Shown piece by piece: positions 1 through 7,840 of a stretch of 10,780 nt of DNA (positions within the stretch are counted from its first letter, which is position 1; the number at the start of each line of letters is the position of its first letter). The stretch lies in the NCBI GenBank assembly GCA_964486925.1, contig CAZAOY010000073.1:1-10780 (forward strand). The letters run 5' to 3'. This DNA comes from CAZAOY01 sp964486925. Its GTDB lineage: Bacteria > Bacillota > Clostridia > Oscillospirales > Ruminococcaceae. Position numbers and translations under genes: made by a program. Under the pieces are notes generated by a model. That model had not been told where the DNA came from. It did no database searches and saw only the letters and a list, made by a program, of their open reading frames with translations.

Positions 1-1
1 T

Positions 2-865
2 ATGAAGATACTAGTTATGCCGAATCTACAAAAGGATAATATCATTAAATCCACCATAATAATCTGTCAAACGCTGTTATCTTTAGGGTGCGAGGTATTG
101 TTTGATATGCGCTTTGAGGATGTGTTTGAGGACAAGTATTACAGATTTGGTGAGTTTTTCGCTTTAATAGAGGACTGTGATATCGTTATTGCAGTAGGTG
201 GTGACGGTACTATCATCCATAGTGCGAAGCATGCCGCTCTTTATGATAAACCACTTTTAGGGATAAATCTTGGTAGGCTAGGATACCTTGCAGGACTGGA
301 ACTTAGCGAGATCGAGCTTTTACATAAGCTTGTGTCGGGGGATTATACCCTAGATAAGCGCAGATTTTTAGAGGTGGAGCACCTTGACAGATCGGGTAAT
401 AAAACCTCCTACCTAGCATTAAACGACGTGGTTATCTCCCATGGTGCGATAGCTAAGATTATCGATCTGGATGTATTCTGTGATGGACGTGCTATCGGGG
501 GGTATCGTGCGGACGGAGTTATAGTGTCTACACCCACAGGGTCTACAGCATATGCACTCTCGGCGGGAGGACCTATAATTGAGCCGTCGGTGTCCTGTAT
601 AGGTCTAACACCAATCTGCCCGCATTCGCTAAATACACGGACTATAATCTTTGACATTAGTAACAACATAGTAATAACCCACAGCAAGAACAACATCCAC
701 CCGGTTTACATGACGGTGGACGGTGAGCAGGGAAGACGGGTCAGAAAGAGCGATAGTGTAAGTATCAAGATAAGCGATAAGAGAGTTAGCCTAATTAAGC
801 TAGATAATAGAAACTTCCACGAAATTCTATCAAGAAAGCTTGGCAGTAGCAAAAAGTCAAATTAA
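2..865 (+). CDS. nadK: NAD kinase (ATP/polyphosphate-dependent)
   Basis: This cytosolic enzyme phosphorylates NAD to NADP and is the only route to NADP in most bacteria. The 287-residue product has the expected family length. Visible motifs are the GGDGT nucleotide-binding loop (residues 66-70), NLGRLGYL (89-96), NDVVISHG (141-148), the long conserved DGVIVSTPTGSTAY block (171-184) and PICPHSL (204-210), followed by DGEQ (240-243) in the beta-sandwich domain. The start at base 2 fits the usual N-terminus of the family (short beta strand, then an Asn-rich loop), so the protein appears complete although its ribosome site lies outside the window. It ends in TAA and is followed by 114 bases before argR. 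The nadK-argR-recN order is conserved in Bacillota. Identification is secure. Confidence 0.96.
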   Translation: MKILVMPNLQKDNIIKSTIIICQTLLSLGCEVLFDMRFEDVFEDKYYRFGEFFALIEDCDIVIAVGGDGTIIHSAKHAALYDKPLLGINLGRLGYLAGLELSEIELLHKLVSGDYTLDKRRFLEVEHLDRSGNKTSYLALNDVVISHGAIAKIIDLDVFCDGRAIGGYRADGVIVSTPTGSTAYALSAGGPIIEPSVSCIGLTPICPHSLNTRTIIFDISNNIVITHSKNNIHPVYMTVDGEQGRRVRKSDSVSIKISDKRVSLIKLDNRNFHEILSRKLGSSKKSN

Positions 866-979
866 GTTTACAGAATCGAATGGTATAGACTTTATAGTTA
901 ATGATCACTATTGCTCTTAGTTTAATTAGCTAGGTAATAAACCTTAATCTGTTGAAAGAAAGGAATAGTCATAGATAAC

Positions 980-1432
980 ATGAAGAATGAACGACACAAT
1001 TTAATTATAAAGATTATTAAGTCGCAGGTTATAACTACCCAAGAACAGCTTTTAGCCGTGCTAATGGACAAGGGTGTTTTGGTAACCCAAGCTACACTTT
1101 CACGTGATATTAAACAGCTAGGTCTGGTTAAGATGACCGATGACAATGGTATCAGCCGCTACATGTATAACAGCAGTGGAACCTTACAGGGCGTGCACTA
1201 TGTTTCGATCTTTAAACAAGCAGTTATATCTTGTGATTATGCGATGAATATCGTTGCTATAAAATGTCACCCGGGTATGGCGAATGCCGCTTGTACTGCC
1301 TACGAGAATATGGGCTTTGATGAGCTACCTGTGGGGACAATTGCGGGGGATGATACAATATTTATCCTGTTTCGCAGCGAGGAGAAGGCAAAGGAACAGC
1401 TAGAGAGATTAACGGCTATTCATGAAGTGTAG
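980..1432 (+). CDS. argR: Arginine repressor ArgR/AhrC
   Basis: This is the hexameric transcription factor that senses L-arginine and controls arginine biosynthesis and catabolism. The 150-residue length is typical. The N-terminal winged helix contains the recognition-helix signature ATLSRDIKQLGLVK (38-51). The C-terminal oligomerisation and arginine-binding domain carries PGMANAACTAYE (98-109) and GTIAGDDTIFIL (119-130), whose Asp pair contacts arginine in characterised members. The start is preceded by a purine stretch (about 955-964), a rather long 15 bases upstream; no better start is visible. I could not find a convincing ARG box in the 866-979 upstream gap, so autoregulation is not shown. 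In this gene neighbourhood argR is often retained near recN independently of arginine genes. Confidence 0.95.
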   Translation: MKNERHNLIIKIIKSQVITTQEQLLAVLMDKGVLVTQATLSRDIKQLGLVKMTDDNGISRYMYNSSGTLQGVHYVSIFKQAVISCDYAMNIVAIKCHPGMANAACTAYENMGFDELPVGTIAGDDTIFILFRSEEKAKEQLERLTAIHEV

Positions 1433-1495
1433 TAACATCGATATGATGAGAGGCAAAGCGACAATAAATGGTTACTTGCCTATATGGTCAACTGA

Positions 1496-1502
1496 AGGGT
1501 GG
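1496..1502 (+). promoter_or_regulatory. Ribosome binding site that decides the recN start
   Basis: AGGGTGG lies 8 bases before the ATG at 1511. It overlaps the in-frame GTG codons at 1499 and 1502, so those cannot be the real starts of recN. Confidence 0.7.
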
Positions 1503-1510
1503 TGAAGCTT

Positions 1511-3193
1511 ATGCTAACTAATATATATATAAAGAATCTAGCAGTAATAAAGGAGATGTCGCTTGATCTTTGCGGAGGTCTTAATGTATTTACCGGTGAA
1601 ACAGGTGCGGGAAAGAGCGTGGTTATCGATGCGGTAAATGTTGTACTTGGCGCTAGGGCTAGCAAAGAATTAGTGCGCCACGGTGAGAAGAATGCTTTAA
1701 TTTTGGCATCCTTTTCAGGGGTTAGCGCAGAAGGGGCGATTGGAGCAAAGCTAGAGCAAGAGGGCATTGAGGTAGAGGATGGTGTACTAATCTTTGAACG
1801 CAGAATCTCTGCTGACGGGGGGAGCGTGTCTAGACTTAACGGCAAGCCAACCACCACCGCAGTGATAAAGGAGATTGGACAGCTACTGCTAAACCTACAT
1901 GGACAGCATGATACCCTTACACTGTTAAATCCGCTTACCCACCTAGCCTTAGTGGACAAGCAGGCGGGGAACAAGGGGTTACTTGCGGAGTATCGAGCGG
2001 TATTTCGAGAGGTAGCACTTATTAAAAAGGAGATAAACCGCATACTAAGCCTTAATCGTGATAAGGAGCGAAGGATTGACCTTTTGACATACCAGATAGA
2101 GGAGATAAGGGCGGCTGATATAAACCCACTAGAGGATCAGACATTACAAAGTGAGATAACCTTAATGGTTCAAAGCAAGAAGATTGAGGAGCTTTTAAGT
2201 AACTCTACCATGATCTTTAGCGGGGATGATGATAACGGTGGTGTTATCGACGGGGTTAGGGCTATCTGTAGCAATACAAAACAGGCGAAGGACCTCTACC
2301 CGCAGATTGACGATATCTATAACAGGATGGACGAGATATGTTATGATCTGGATGATATAAATCTTCAGCTACAAAAGCTTTTAGGACAGCTTGACTTTAG
2401 CGAGCAGGAGCTAATAGATAAACAGGAACGGCTAGAGCTTGTAAAGGAGTTGATCTCAAAGTATGGAGGATCGATAAACGCAGTTTATGATTTCCTAGCC
2501 TCTGCCACAAAGGAACTGGATCAGATTAACACCTATGAAGAAAGTCTTGTAAATCTAGAACAGCAGGGTAAGGACATGTATGCAAAGCTTGTACAGATTG
2601 CAAAGGAGATTACAGCAAGCCGAACCTTAGCGGCTAAACAGCTAGAGGATAAGATGTGCAGTGAGCTTTCGTTTCTAGAGATGCCAAACGCCTACATTGA
2701 GGTTAAGTTTACACCATGCAAGCTAAACCAAAATGGTGGAGAGACGGCGGAGATCTACATCGTGACCAACAAGGGAACTACCCCAAAGCCTCTTGCAAAG
2801 ATAGCCTCGGGCGGTGAACTATCACGGATAATGTTAGCCATTACAAAGATAATGAATGAAAGCTATGATGACAACGATCCATCAGAGATAAAGACGATGA
2901 TCTTTGATGAGATCGACAGCGGTGTAAGCGGAAAAACCGCTACAAGGATTGGCGAAAAGCTAAAGGAGGTTTCTAACCATAAACAGGTGCTTTGTGTAAC
3001 ACATTCTGCACAGATAGCCGCAATAGCCTCTAACCATTACCTTATTAGCAAAAAGACACAAGGAGAAGAAACGATAACTAGCATTGTAAGGCTTGATACA
3101 GAGAGTCGAAAGGCAGAGCTTGCTCGTATTATAGGCACAGGGATAATAACCGACACAGTACTAAAGACTGCCGAAGAGATGATGAAACAGTAG
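1511..3193 (+). CDS. recN: DNA repair protein RecN (SMC-like ATPase)
   Basis: RecN is an SMC/Rad50-like ATPase recruited early to double-strand breaks. From the ATG at 1511 the product has 560 residues, normal for the family (about 550-580). An N-terminal ATPase half contains Walker A GETGAGKS (29-36) and the RecN-typical LNLHGQHD block. A long charged central region (roughly 150-380) is predicted coiled coil. The C-terminal half has the ABC signature ASGGELSR (432-439) and Walker B with the catalytic Glu, MIFDEIDSGVSG (463-474). In-frame GTG codons at 1499 and 1502 would add residues but overlap the ribosome site, so I reject them. The gap to argR is 78 bases with no recognisable promoter or LexA-type SOS box, so read-through from argR is likely. 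A terminator closes the transcript. Confidence 0.95.
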   Translation: MLTNIYIKNLAVIKEMSLDLCGGLNVFTGETGAGKSVVIDAVNVVLGARASKELVRHGEKNALILASFSGVSAEGAIGAKLEQEGIEVEDGVLIFERRISADGGSVSRLNGKPTTTAVIKEIGQLLLNLHGQHDTLTLLNPLTHLALVDKQAGNKGLLAEYRAVFREVALIKKEINRILSLNRDKERRIDLLTYQIEEIRAADINPLEDQTLQSEITLMVQSKKIEELLSNSTMIFSGDDDNGGVIDGVRAICSNTKQAKDLYPQIDDIYNRMDEICYDLDDINLQLQKLLGQLDFSEQELIDKQERLELVKELISKYGGSINAVYDFLASATKELDQINTYEESLVNLEQQGKDMYAKLVQIAKEITASRTLAAKQLEDKMCSELSFLEMPNAYIEVKFTPCKLNQNGGETAEIYIVTNKGTTPKPLAKIASGGELSRIMLAITKIMNESYDDNDPSEIKTMIFDEIDSGVSGKTATRIGEKLKEVSNHKQVLCVTHSAQIAAIASNHYLISKKTQGEETITSIVRLDTESRKAELARIIGTGIITDTVLKTAEEMMKQ

Positions 3194-3257
3194 ATATATA
3201 GTAAAGCACCTAATTGTAAAAGCACCCCCTTTTGAAGAGGAGGTGTTTTTACTATAT
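3194..3257 (+). repeat. Duplicated 5' arm overlapping the recN terminator
   Basis: GTAAAGCACC (3201-3210) is repeated, with one extra A, as GTAAAAGCACC (3216-3226). Both copies are complementary to the single 3' arm GGTGTTTTTAC (3242-3252). The outer copy can extend further, because ATATAG (3196-3201) pairs with CTATAT (3252-3257). The transcript can therefore fold into the short terminator hairpin or into a longer alternative stem. Whether this is regulatory or a leftover of duplication is unknown. Confidence 0.5.
3218..3250 (+). terminator. Intrinsic terminator after recN
   Basis: A stem of 14 pairs is formed by 3218-3231 and 3237-3250, with one C-A mismatch (3227/3241), two G-T pairs and a five-base loop (TTGAA, 3232-3236). 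The GC-rich core CACCCCC/GAGGTG is flanked by A4 on the 5' side and T5 (3246-3250) on the 3' side. The A-run could give a U-tract on the opposite strand, but no gene converges there. It separates the housekeeping block from the polysaccharide operon. Confidence 0.85.
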
Positions 3258-3324
3258 CTATAAATGAGTAAATTGTACTAAATATGTTAAATTCTCACGT
3301 ATTTGTAGAAATTATTAAAAATCG

Positions 3325-3353
3325 TTGACTAACATGTATTATTGTGGTATAAT
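3325..3353 (+). promoter_or_regulatory. Sigma-A promoter of the rhamnose/polysaccharide operon
   Basis: The -35 box TTGACT (3325-3330) and the perfect -10 box TATAAT (3348-3353) are separated by exactly 17 bases, and TG at 3345-3346 gives an extended -10 element. Transcription should begin near 3360, leaving a leader of only about 30 bases before rfbA, too short for a riboswitch. It is the only convincing promoter in the window. Confidence 0.88.
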
Positions 3354-3380
3354 ATGAAGTATAATTGTACGGTGAAATAT

Positions 3381-3385
3381 GGAGG
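3381..3385 (+). promoter_or_regulatory. Ribosome binding site that decides the rfbA start
   Basis: GGAGG lies 5 bases before the ATG at 3391. It overlaps the last base of the upstream in-frame ATG (3379-3381), which rules that codon out as the start. Confidence 0.8.
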
Positions 3386-3390
3386 TTTAC

Positions 3391-4269
3391 ATGAAAGGTA
3401 TTATTTTAGCAGGGGGTTCGGGAACTAGGCTCTACCCTATTACTATGGTCACGTCAAAGCAACTACTCCCTGTTTATGACAAGCCAATGATTTACTATCC
3501 ATTATCGATACTTATGCTTGCGGGGATTAAAGAGATACTTATAATTTCAACACCTCACGATCTGCCAAACTTTGAAAGGCTTTTAGGGGACGGATCACGT
3601 TACGGAATTAGCCTATCATATAAGGAACAGCCTTCACCTGATGGTCTGGCACAGGCATTTATTATTGGTGAAGATTTTATAGGTAATGATTCCTGCGCTA
3701 TGATACTAGGGGATAACATTTTCCATGGTAATGGACTAACCGCGCACCTAAAGAAGGCGGCCTCAAATGAAGGCAGGGCGACTATCTTTGGGTACTATGT
3801 GGATGATCCGGAGAGGTTTGGTATAGTTGAATTTGACAAGGCTGGCAAGGCTATATCGGTAGAAGAAAAACCCTGCAAGCCAAAGTCAAACTATGCAATA
3901 ACAGGACTTTATTTTTATGACAACAAGGTTTGTGAGTATGCCAAGGCAGTTAAGCCATCTAGCCGTGGTGAGCTTGAGATAACCGATCTTAACAGGATGT
4001 ATCTGGAGAACGGCACACTTGATGTTATAACGTTAGGTCGTGGATATGGTTGGCTTGATACAGGAACGGTTGACAGCCTGTCTGACGCTACTGAATATGT
4101 TAGGGTTATAGAAACTAGGCAGGGTCTAAAGATTGCTTGCTTAGAGGAGATATCATATAAGAATGGTTGGATTAGCAAGGAAGAGCTTATAAAGAGTGCT
4201 AATGATTACGGTAAAAGCCCGTATGGTGAACATCTAAAGAATGTAGCGAGTGGTAGAATACAGTATTAG
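3391..4269 (+). CDS. rfbA: Glucose-1-phosphate thymidylyltransferase (RmlA)
   Basis: This enzyme makes dTDP-glucose from dTTP and glucose-1-phosphate, the first and feedback-regulated step of dTDP-L-rhamnose synthesis. From the ATG at 3391 it has 292 residues, exactly the usual length. The N-terminal nucleotidyltransferase signature is GGSGTRLYP (8-16) with Lys23 and the QLLPVYDKPM block (24-33). The metal-binding Asp108 sits in LGDN (106-109), EEKP is at 158-161, and the second metal-ligand region is DTGT (223-226). All key positions are intact. It is the first gene after the strong promoter and is followed by 90 bases before rfbC, with no terminator in between. The same enzyme can feed other dTDP-sugars, but the three partner genes make rhamnose the product. 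Confidence 0.96.
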   Translation: MKGIILAGGSGTRLYPITMVTSKQLLPVYDKPMIYYPLSILMLAGIKEILIISTPHDLPNFERLLGDGSRYGISLSYKEQPSPDGLAQAFIIGEDFIGNDSCAMILGDNIFHGNGLTAHLKKAASNEGRATIFGYYVDDPERFGIVEFDKAGKAISVEEKPCKPKSNYAITGLYFYDNKVCEYAKAVKPSSRGELEITDLNRMYLENGTLDVITLGRGYGWLDTGTVDSLSDATEYVRVIETRQGLKIACLEEISYKNGWISKEELIKSANDYGKSPYGEHLKNVASGRIQY

Positions 4270-4348
4270 CGTAGTAGTTAAAGGGTGTTAACGTGCAATG
4301 TGTAAAACATAAAACGATACGTGGGTAAGCAGTTACTTTTATATAGAC

Positions 4349-4352
4349 GGAG
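4349..4352 (+). promoter_or_regulatory. Ribosome binding site of rfbC
   Basis: GGAG lies 7 bases before the ATG at 4360. It favours that start over the in-frame GTG at 4321, which has no ribosome site and would add 13 residues not normally present in RmlC. Confidence 0.65.
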
Positions 4353-4359
4353 TGTATTT

Positions 4360-4917
4360 ATGAATGTGATAAAGACAAAGCTTTCGGGGGTTTATATAGT
4401 AGAGCCACGGGTGTTTGGTGATGAGCGTGGCTGGTTCTTTGAAAGCTTTTCCAGGATAAAGATTAAAGATATAGCGCCTGAGATGGATTGTGATTTCGTG
4501 CAGGACAACCACTCATACTCTAAAGAGAAGGGTGTGCTTCGGGGGATTCACTACCAAGAAACACCGATGACACAAGCTAAGCTTGTGCGTTGTGTTGCGG
4601 GTGCAGTTTTGGATGTAGCGGTGGACCTTAGAAAGGGTTCGCCTACCTATAAGCAGTGGGTTTTGGTGGAACTTTCATCAGAGAATAAAAGGCAGTTATT
4701 TCTACCTCGTGGCTTTGGACACGGGTTTGTAACCCTTACCACCGATGTAGAATTTGTATACAAGACAGACAACTATTACAGCTATGAGCATGACCGTAGC
4801 ATACTATGGTCGGATAGCGAGATAGGGATAGATTGGGGTACAACCAATCCTATTCTATCGGAAAAAGATGCAAAAGCACCGCTATTAAAGGATAGCGGCT
4901 GTAGTTTTGTCTATTAA
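4360..4917 (+). CDS. rfbC: dTDP-4-dehydrorhamnose 3,5-epimerase (RmlC)
   Basis: RmlC inverts C3 and C5 of dTDP-4-keto-6-deoxyglucose, the third step to dTDP-rhamnose. The 185-residue length fits this small cupin family. The active-site block RGIHYQ (61-66) carries the presumed catalytic base His64, followed by Lys74. The second conserved block, FLPRGFGHGFVTL, starts at residue 114, and Tyr134 corresponds to the usual proton donor. The N-terminal FGDERGWFFESF (19-30) is also a family hallmark. A 12-base perfect palindrome overlaps the stop codon, but it has no T-run and is probably not a terminator. The gene sits between rfbA and rfbB with gaps of 90 and 81 bases, and no promoter is visible in either gap. 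Confidence 0.95.
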   Translation: MNVIKTKLSGVYIVEPRVFGDERGWFFESFSRIKIKDIAPEMDCDFVQDNHSYSKEKGVLRGIHYQETPMTQAKLVRCVAGAVLDVAVDLRKGSPTYKQWVLVELSSENKRQLFLPRGFGHGFVTLTTDVEFVYKTDNYYSYEHDRSILWSDSEIGIDWGTTNPILSEKDAKAPLLKDSGCSFVY

Positions 4918-4998
4918 TATTAATCCGCAGTTAGTGGATGTTGTATCTCTCTTTAACTGAATTGTTTGTGGGAGTAGTAATGGATAAGGAGCGTTAGT

Positions 4999-6027
4999 AT
5001 GAAGATATTAGTAACAGGCGGAGCAGGTTTTATAGGAGGAAACTTTGTACACATGATGGTGGAAAAGTATCCCGAAGATACCATTATCTGTGTGGACTCG
5101 CTGACCTATGCGGGTAATCTGTCCACCTTAAAGTCCGTAATGGACAAGCCAAACTTTAAGTTTTACAAGCAGGATATAACCGATAGAGAGGGTATCTTTA
5201 GACTGTTTGAGCAGGAAAACCTTGACTCTTCAAGCGTAGTGATAAACTTTGCGGCTGAAAGTCACGTTGACCGTTCTATCGAAGACCCAGAGGTGTTTTT
5301 ACGTACTAACATACTAGGCACGCAGGTTTTATTGGACGCTACCAGAAAATACAAGGTAGGGCGATATCATCAAGTTTCTACTGACGAGGTTTATGGTGAT
5401 CTACCGTTAGATAGGCCTGAGCTATTCTTTACCGAGGAAACGCCTATCCATACATCAAGCCCGTACTCTGCAAGCAAGGCTAGTGCGGATCTTTTAGTAC
5501 AAGCATTCCACAGAACCTTTGGAGTGCCTGCAACTATCTCACGTTGTTCAAACAACTACGGCCCATACCACTTCCCAGAAAAGCTAATTCCGCTGATGAT
5601 AGCGAATGCAATTGCAGACAAGCCTCTCCCTGTCTACGGCAAGGGCGAGAATGTGCGTGACTGGCTGTACGTAAAGGATCACTGTATCGCAATCGACATG
5701 ATTGTGCGAAACGGTAGGGTTGGTGAGGTATATAACATCGGCGGACACAATGAGAGGACAAACCTAGAGGTAGTTAAAACCATTATTCGTGAGCTAGGCA
5801 AGAGTGAGGATTTGATAACCTTTGTAACCGATCGCAAGGGGCATGACATGCGCTATGCAATCGACCCGACAAAGATACACAGCGAGCTAGGCTGGCTACC
5901 TACCACCCCATTTGATGAAGGGATAAAGCTAACGATAGCATGGTACCTAGAGAATAAAGACTGGTGGCAGGACATTATTAGCGGAGAGTACCAAAACTAT
6001 TATGAAAAGATATATGGAAACCGATAG
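4999..6027 (+). CDS. rfbB: dTDP-glucose 4,6-dehydratase (RmlB)
   Basis: RmlB oxidises, dehydrates and reduces dTDP-glucose to dTDP-4-keto-6-deoxyglucose using a tightly bound NAD. The 342-residue product is an extended short-chain dehydrogenase. The Rossmann motif GGAGFIG is at 7-13. The catalytic triplet T128-D129-E130 lies in STDEVYG, where the Asp/Glu pair performs the dehydration specific to this family, and the YxxxK pair is Tyr156/Lys160. SRCSNNYGPYHFPEKLIP follows and binds the nucleotide sugar. The ribosome site AAGGAG (4986-4991) lies 7 bases before the ATG. The 3' end overlaps the next gene by 26 bases. Confidence 0.96.
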   Translation: MKILVTGGAGFIGGNFVHMMVEKYPEDTIICVDSLTYAGNLSTLKSVMDKPNFKFYKQDITDREGIFRLFEQENLDSSSVVINFAAESHVDRSIEDPEVFLRTNILGTQVLLDATRKYKVGRYHQVSTDEVYGDLPLDRPELFFTEETPIHTSSPYSASKASADLLVQAFHRTFGVPATISRCSNNYGPYHFPEKLIPLMIANAIADKPLPVYGKGENVRDWLYVKDHCIAIDMIVRNGRVGEVYNIGGHNERTNLEVVKTIIRELGKSEDLITFVTDRKGHDMRYAIDPTKIHSELGWLPTTPFDEGIKLTIAWYLENKDWWQDIISGEYQNYYEKIYGNR

Positions 6028-6982
6028 TCCGTTAGTAACGGTGGTGTTAGCTGTATACAATCCTAACAAGATTTGGCTTAGGGAACAGCTAATATCAATT
6101 AAGGATCAGGATTATTGTAACCTTGAGTTGTTAATCTGTGATGATTGCCCTGAACATCCACTGGATGAAGCCATAGTACGGCAATGTATTGGTAACGTCC
6201 GTTATGAAGTTATACGAAACGATATTAATATAGGGTCAAACAAAACCTTCGAGCGGTTAACATTAGCCGCAGGGGGGGAGTATATAGCCTACTGCGATCA
6301 GGATGATATCTGGCGAAGCGATAAGATTAGCGTATTGATGGAAAGTATTACAAGGACTGGTGCGGTAATATGTTACAGCGACCTATATATCATGGATGAA
6401 AACGGCAAAAGGACGAATAATAGTATTAAAGAGATTAGAAAACGTACAGTTTTTAGATATGGCAAGGGAATTGCAAAGGATCTGCTTGTAAGCAACTGTG
6501 TGACAGGGTGTGCTATGATAATTCGAGCAGACATAGCAAAAGCGGCAGTGCCGTTTTCGGATGATATGGTACATGACCATTGGCTAGCTGTCTACGGTGC
6601 GCTACATGGTGAGGTGGTATTTATCCCCGACACCTTAGTAGGGTATAGACAGCATGGTTTTAATCAGACAGGGATTCTAACAGGGGTAACCGACAAGCAG
6701 AGCTACTGTAACATTAGGCTAGTAGGTCTTAAAAATCGGATACAGTCATTAAGTGACAGGCTTAGTGGGTATGATGAACTTAGCGAAACGCTACAGCAGT
6801 TAAGTCTGTGGGTGGAGGCGAGGGTTAGATACTTTAACAGGGTTTCCCTAATGGATTTATGGATAATGCTAAGGTACAGGTCGTACGGAGTGCACCCTAT
6901 AAAGATAGAATCGGTAATGCCATTTCTGCCGGAGTTTGTATTTAGACGGATTCTACGGTTAGCACAGGACAAGAAGATATAG
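6002..6982 (+). CDS. Family 2 glycosyltransferase, probably rhamnosyltransferase
   Basis: This 326-residue cytosolic or membrane-associated GT-A enzyme probably adds a sugar from a nucleotide donor to a growing lipid-linked chain. It begins with the GT2 strand TVVLAVYN (13-20). The nucleotide-binding Asp pair is in LLICDDC (43-49), and the metal-binding DxD-type motif is CDQDDIW (98-104). The acceptor-side region includes the Asp-His-Trp sequence within MVHDHWLAVYG and a later YRQHGFNQTG, both common in rhamnosyltransferase-like GT2 proteins. No membrane helix is obvious. The location between rfbB and rfbD argues for rhamnose as donor, which is inference. The start is ambiguous: ATG 6002 lies inside rfbB and an alternative ATG is at 6014; neither has a close ribosome site, so translation is probably coupled to rfbB. 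A run of seven G (6272-6278) encodes Gly-Gly just before the DxD motif. Confidence 0.88.
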   Translation: MKRYMETDSPLVTVVLAVYNPNKIWLREQLISIKDQDYCNLELLICDDCPEHPLDEAIVRQCIGNVRYEVIRNDINIGSNKTFERLTLAAGGEYIAYCDQDDIWRSDKISVLMESITRTGAVICYSDLYIMDENGKRTNNSIKEIRKRTVFRYGKGIAKDLLVSNCVTGCAMIIRADIAKAAVPFSDDMVHDHWLAVYGALHGEVVFIPDTLVGYRQHGFNQTGILTGVTDKQSYCNIRLVGLKNRIQSLSDRLSGYDELSETLQQLSLWVEARVRYFNRVSLMDLWIMLRYRSYGVHPIKIESVMPFLPEFVFRRILRLAQDKKI

Positions 6983-6991
6983 GAGTTTGTT

Positions 6992-7840
6992 ATGATAATT
7001 GTTACAGGCGTAAAGGGACAGCTAGGTTATGATGTATGTAAACGGTTAACCTCTCAAAACATCCCAAATATCGGTGTTGATATAGATGATTTTGATATTA
7101 CCGATCTATCAGCGGTACAAGAGTATATGGCTAAACAGAGCGATATCCAAGCGGTGGTACATTGTGCGGCTTATACTGCGGTTGACAAAGCAGAGGATGA
7201 AGAGGAAGTATGTCATAGAGTTAATGTCACCGGTACAAAGAACATTGCGCTTGTATGCAAGGAGTTAGGATGTAAGCTAGTGCACATCTCAACCGACTAT
7301 GTGTTCTCGGGTGAAGGTGATACCGCCTATCAGATTGATGATGAGAAGGCGCCTGTTGGTATATACGGCAAGACTAAGCTACAGGGCGAGGAGATTGCAA
7401 GGGAGCTAGTAGACAGGCTGTTTATCCTGCGGATATCATGGGTATTTGGGGTGAATGGAAATAACTTTGTAAAGACCATGCTAAGGATTGGCAAGGAAAA
7501 GGATGAAATAAATGTTGTGGATGACCAGATAGGATCACCCACCTACACAAAGGATCTTGCCGTATTAATCTGCGATATGCTAGCTACCGTCAGGTATGGC
7601 GTATACCATGCCACCAACGAGGGATACTGTAGCTGGGCAGAGTTTGCACGTGAGATATTCAAACAAGCGGGGATGGATGTAAAGGTAAATGGTATTAAAT
7701 CTTCTGAATACCCCACAAAGGCAAGACGACCTCTAAACTCAAGGCTTAGCAAAGACAGCCTTGATAAAAATGGATTTAAGCGGCTACCTACATGGCAGCA
7801 TGCGCTTTGCGACTATATTAAGGAGCTTAACACTATATAA
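6992..7840 (+). CDS. rfbD: dTDP-4-dehydrorhamnose reductase (RmlD)
   Basis: RmlD reduces dTDP-4-keto-rhamnose to dTDP-L-rhamnose with NAD(P)H, the last step of the pathway. The 282-residue length is typical. The Rossmann signature TGVKGQLG (5-12) is followed by HCAAYTAVDKAE (57-68), the STDYVFSG block (100-107) with Thr101 and Tyr103, and the catalytic pair Tyr125/Lys129 in YGKTK. Towards the C-terminus RRPLNSRLSK matches the family's substrate-binding tail. The ribosome site AGGAG (6981-6985) overlaps the stop codon of the preceding glycosyltransferase gene, and the stop codon TAA shares its last base with the ATG of the permease, so the three genes are translationally linked. Confidence 0.95.
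   Translation: MIIVTGVKGQLGYDVCKRLTSQNIPNIGVDIDDFDITDLSAVQEYMAKQSDIQAVVHCAAYTAVDKAEDEEEVCHRVNVTGTKNIALVCKELGCKLVHISTDYVFSGEGDTAYQIDDEKAPVGIYGKTKLQGEEIARELVDRLFILRISWVFGVNGNNFVKTMLRIGKEKDEINVVDDQIGSPTYTKDLAVLICDMLATVRYGVYHATNEGYCSWAEFAREIFKQAGMDVKVNGIKSSEYPTKARRPLNSRLSKDSLDKNGFKRLPTWQHALCDYIKELNTI

Noticed and set aside
867..898. Possible argR promoter: TTTACA (867-872) and TATAGT (893-898).
   Set aside because: The spacer is 20 bases, outside the normal 16-18, and there is no extended -10 element; the gap is AT-rich enough for this by chance.
1451..1481. Inverted repeat AGGCAA/TTGCCT between argR and recN.
   Set aside because: The stem has only six pairs, the loop is about 19 bases and there is no following T-run; it is not a credible terminator or operator.
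1443..1505. A 20-codon open frame (ATG 1443, TGA 1503-1505) ending just before the recN start, which could be a leader peptide.
   Set aside because: It has no ribosome site, unremarkable amino-acid content (no run of a single residue), and its end simply overlaps the recN ribosome site.
4913..4924. Perfect 12-base palindrome ATTAATATTAAT over the rfbC stop codon.
   Set aside because: It consists only of A and T, has no loop or T-run, and such palindromes are expected occasionally in AT-rich sequence; no binding protein can be named.
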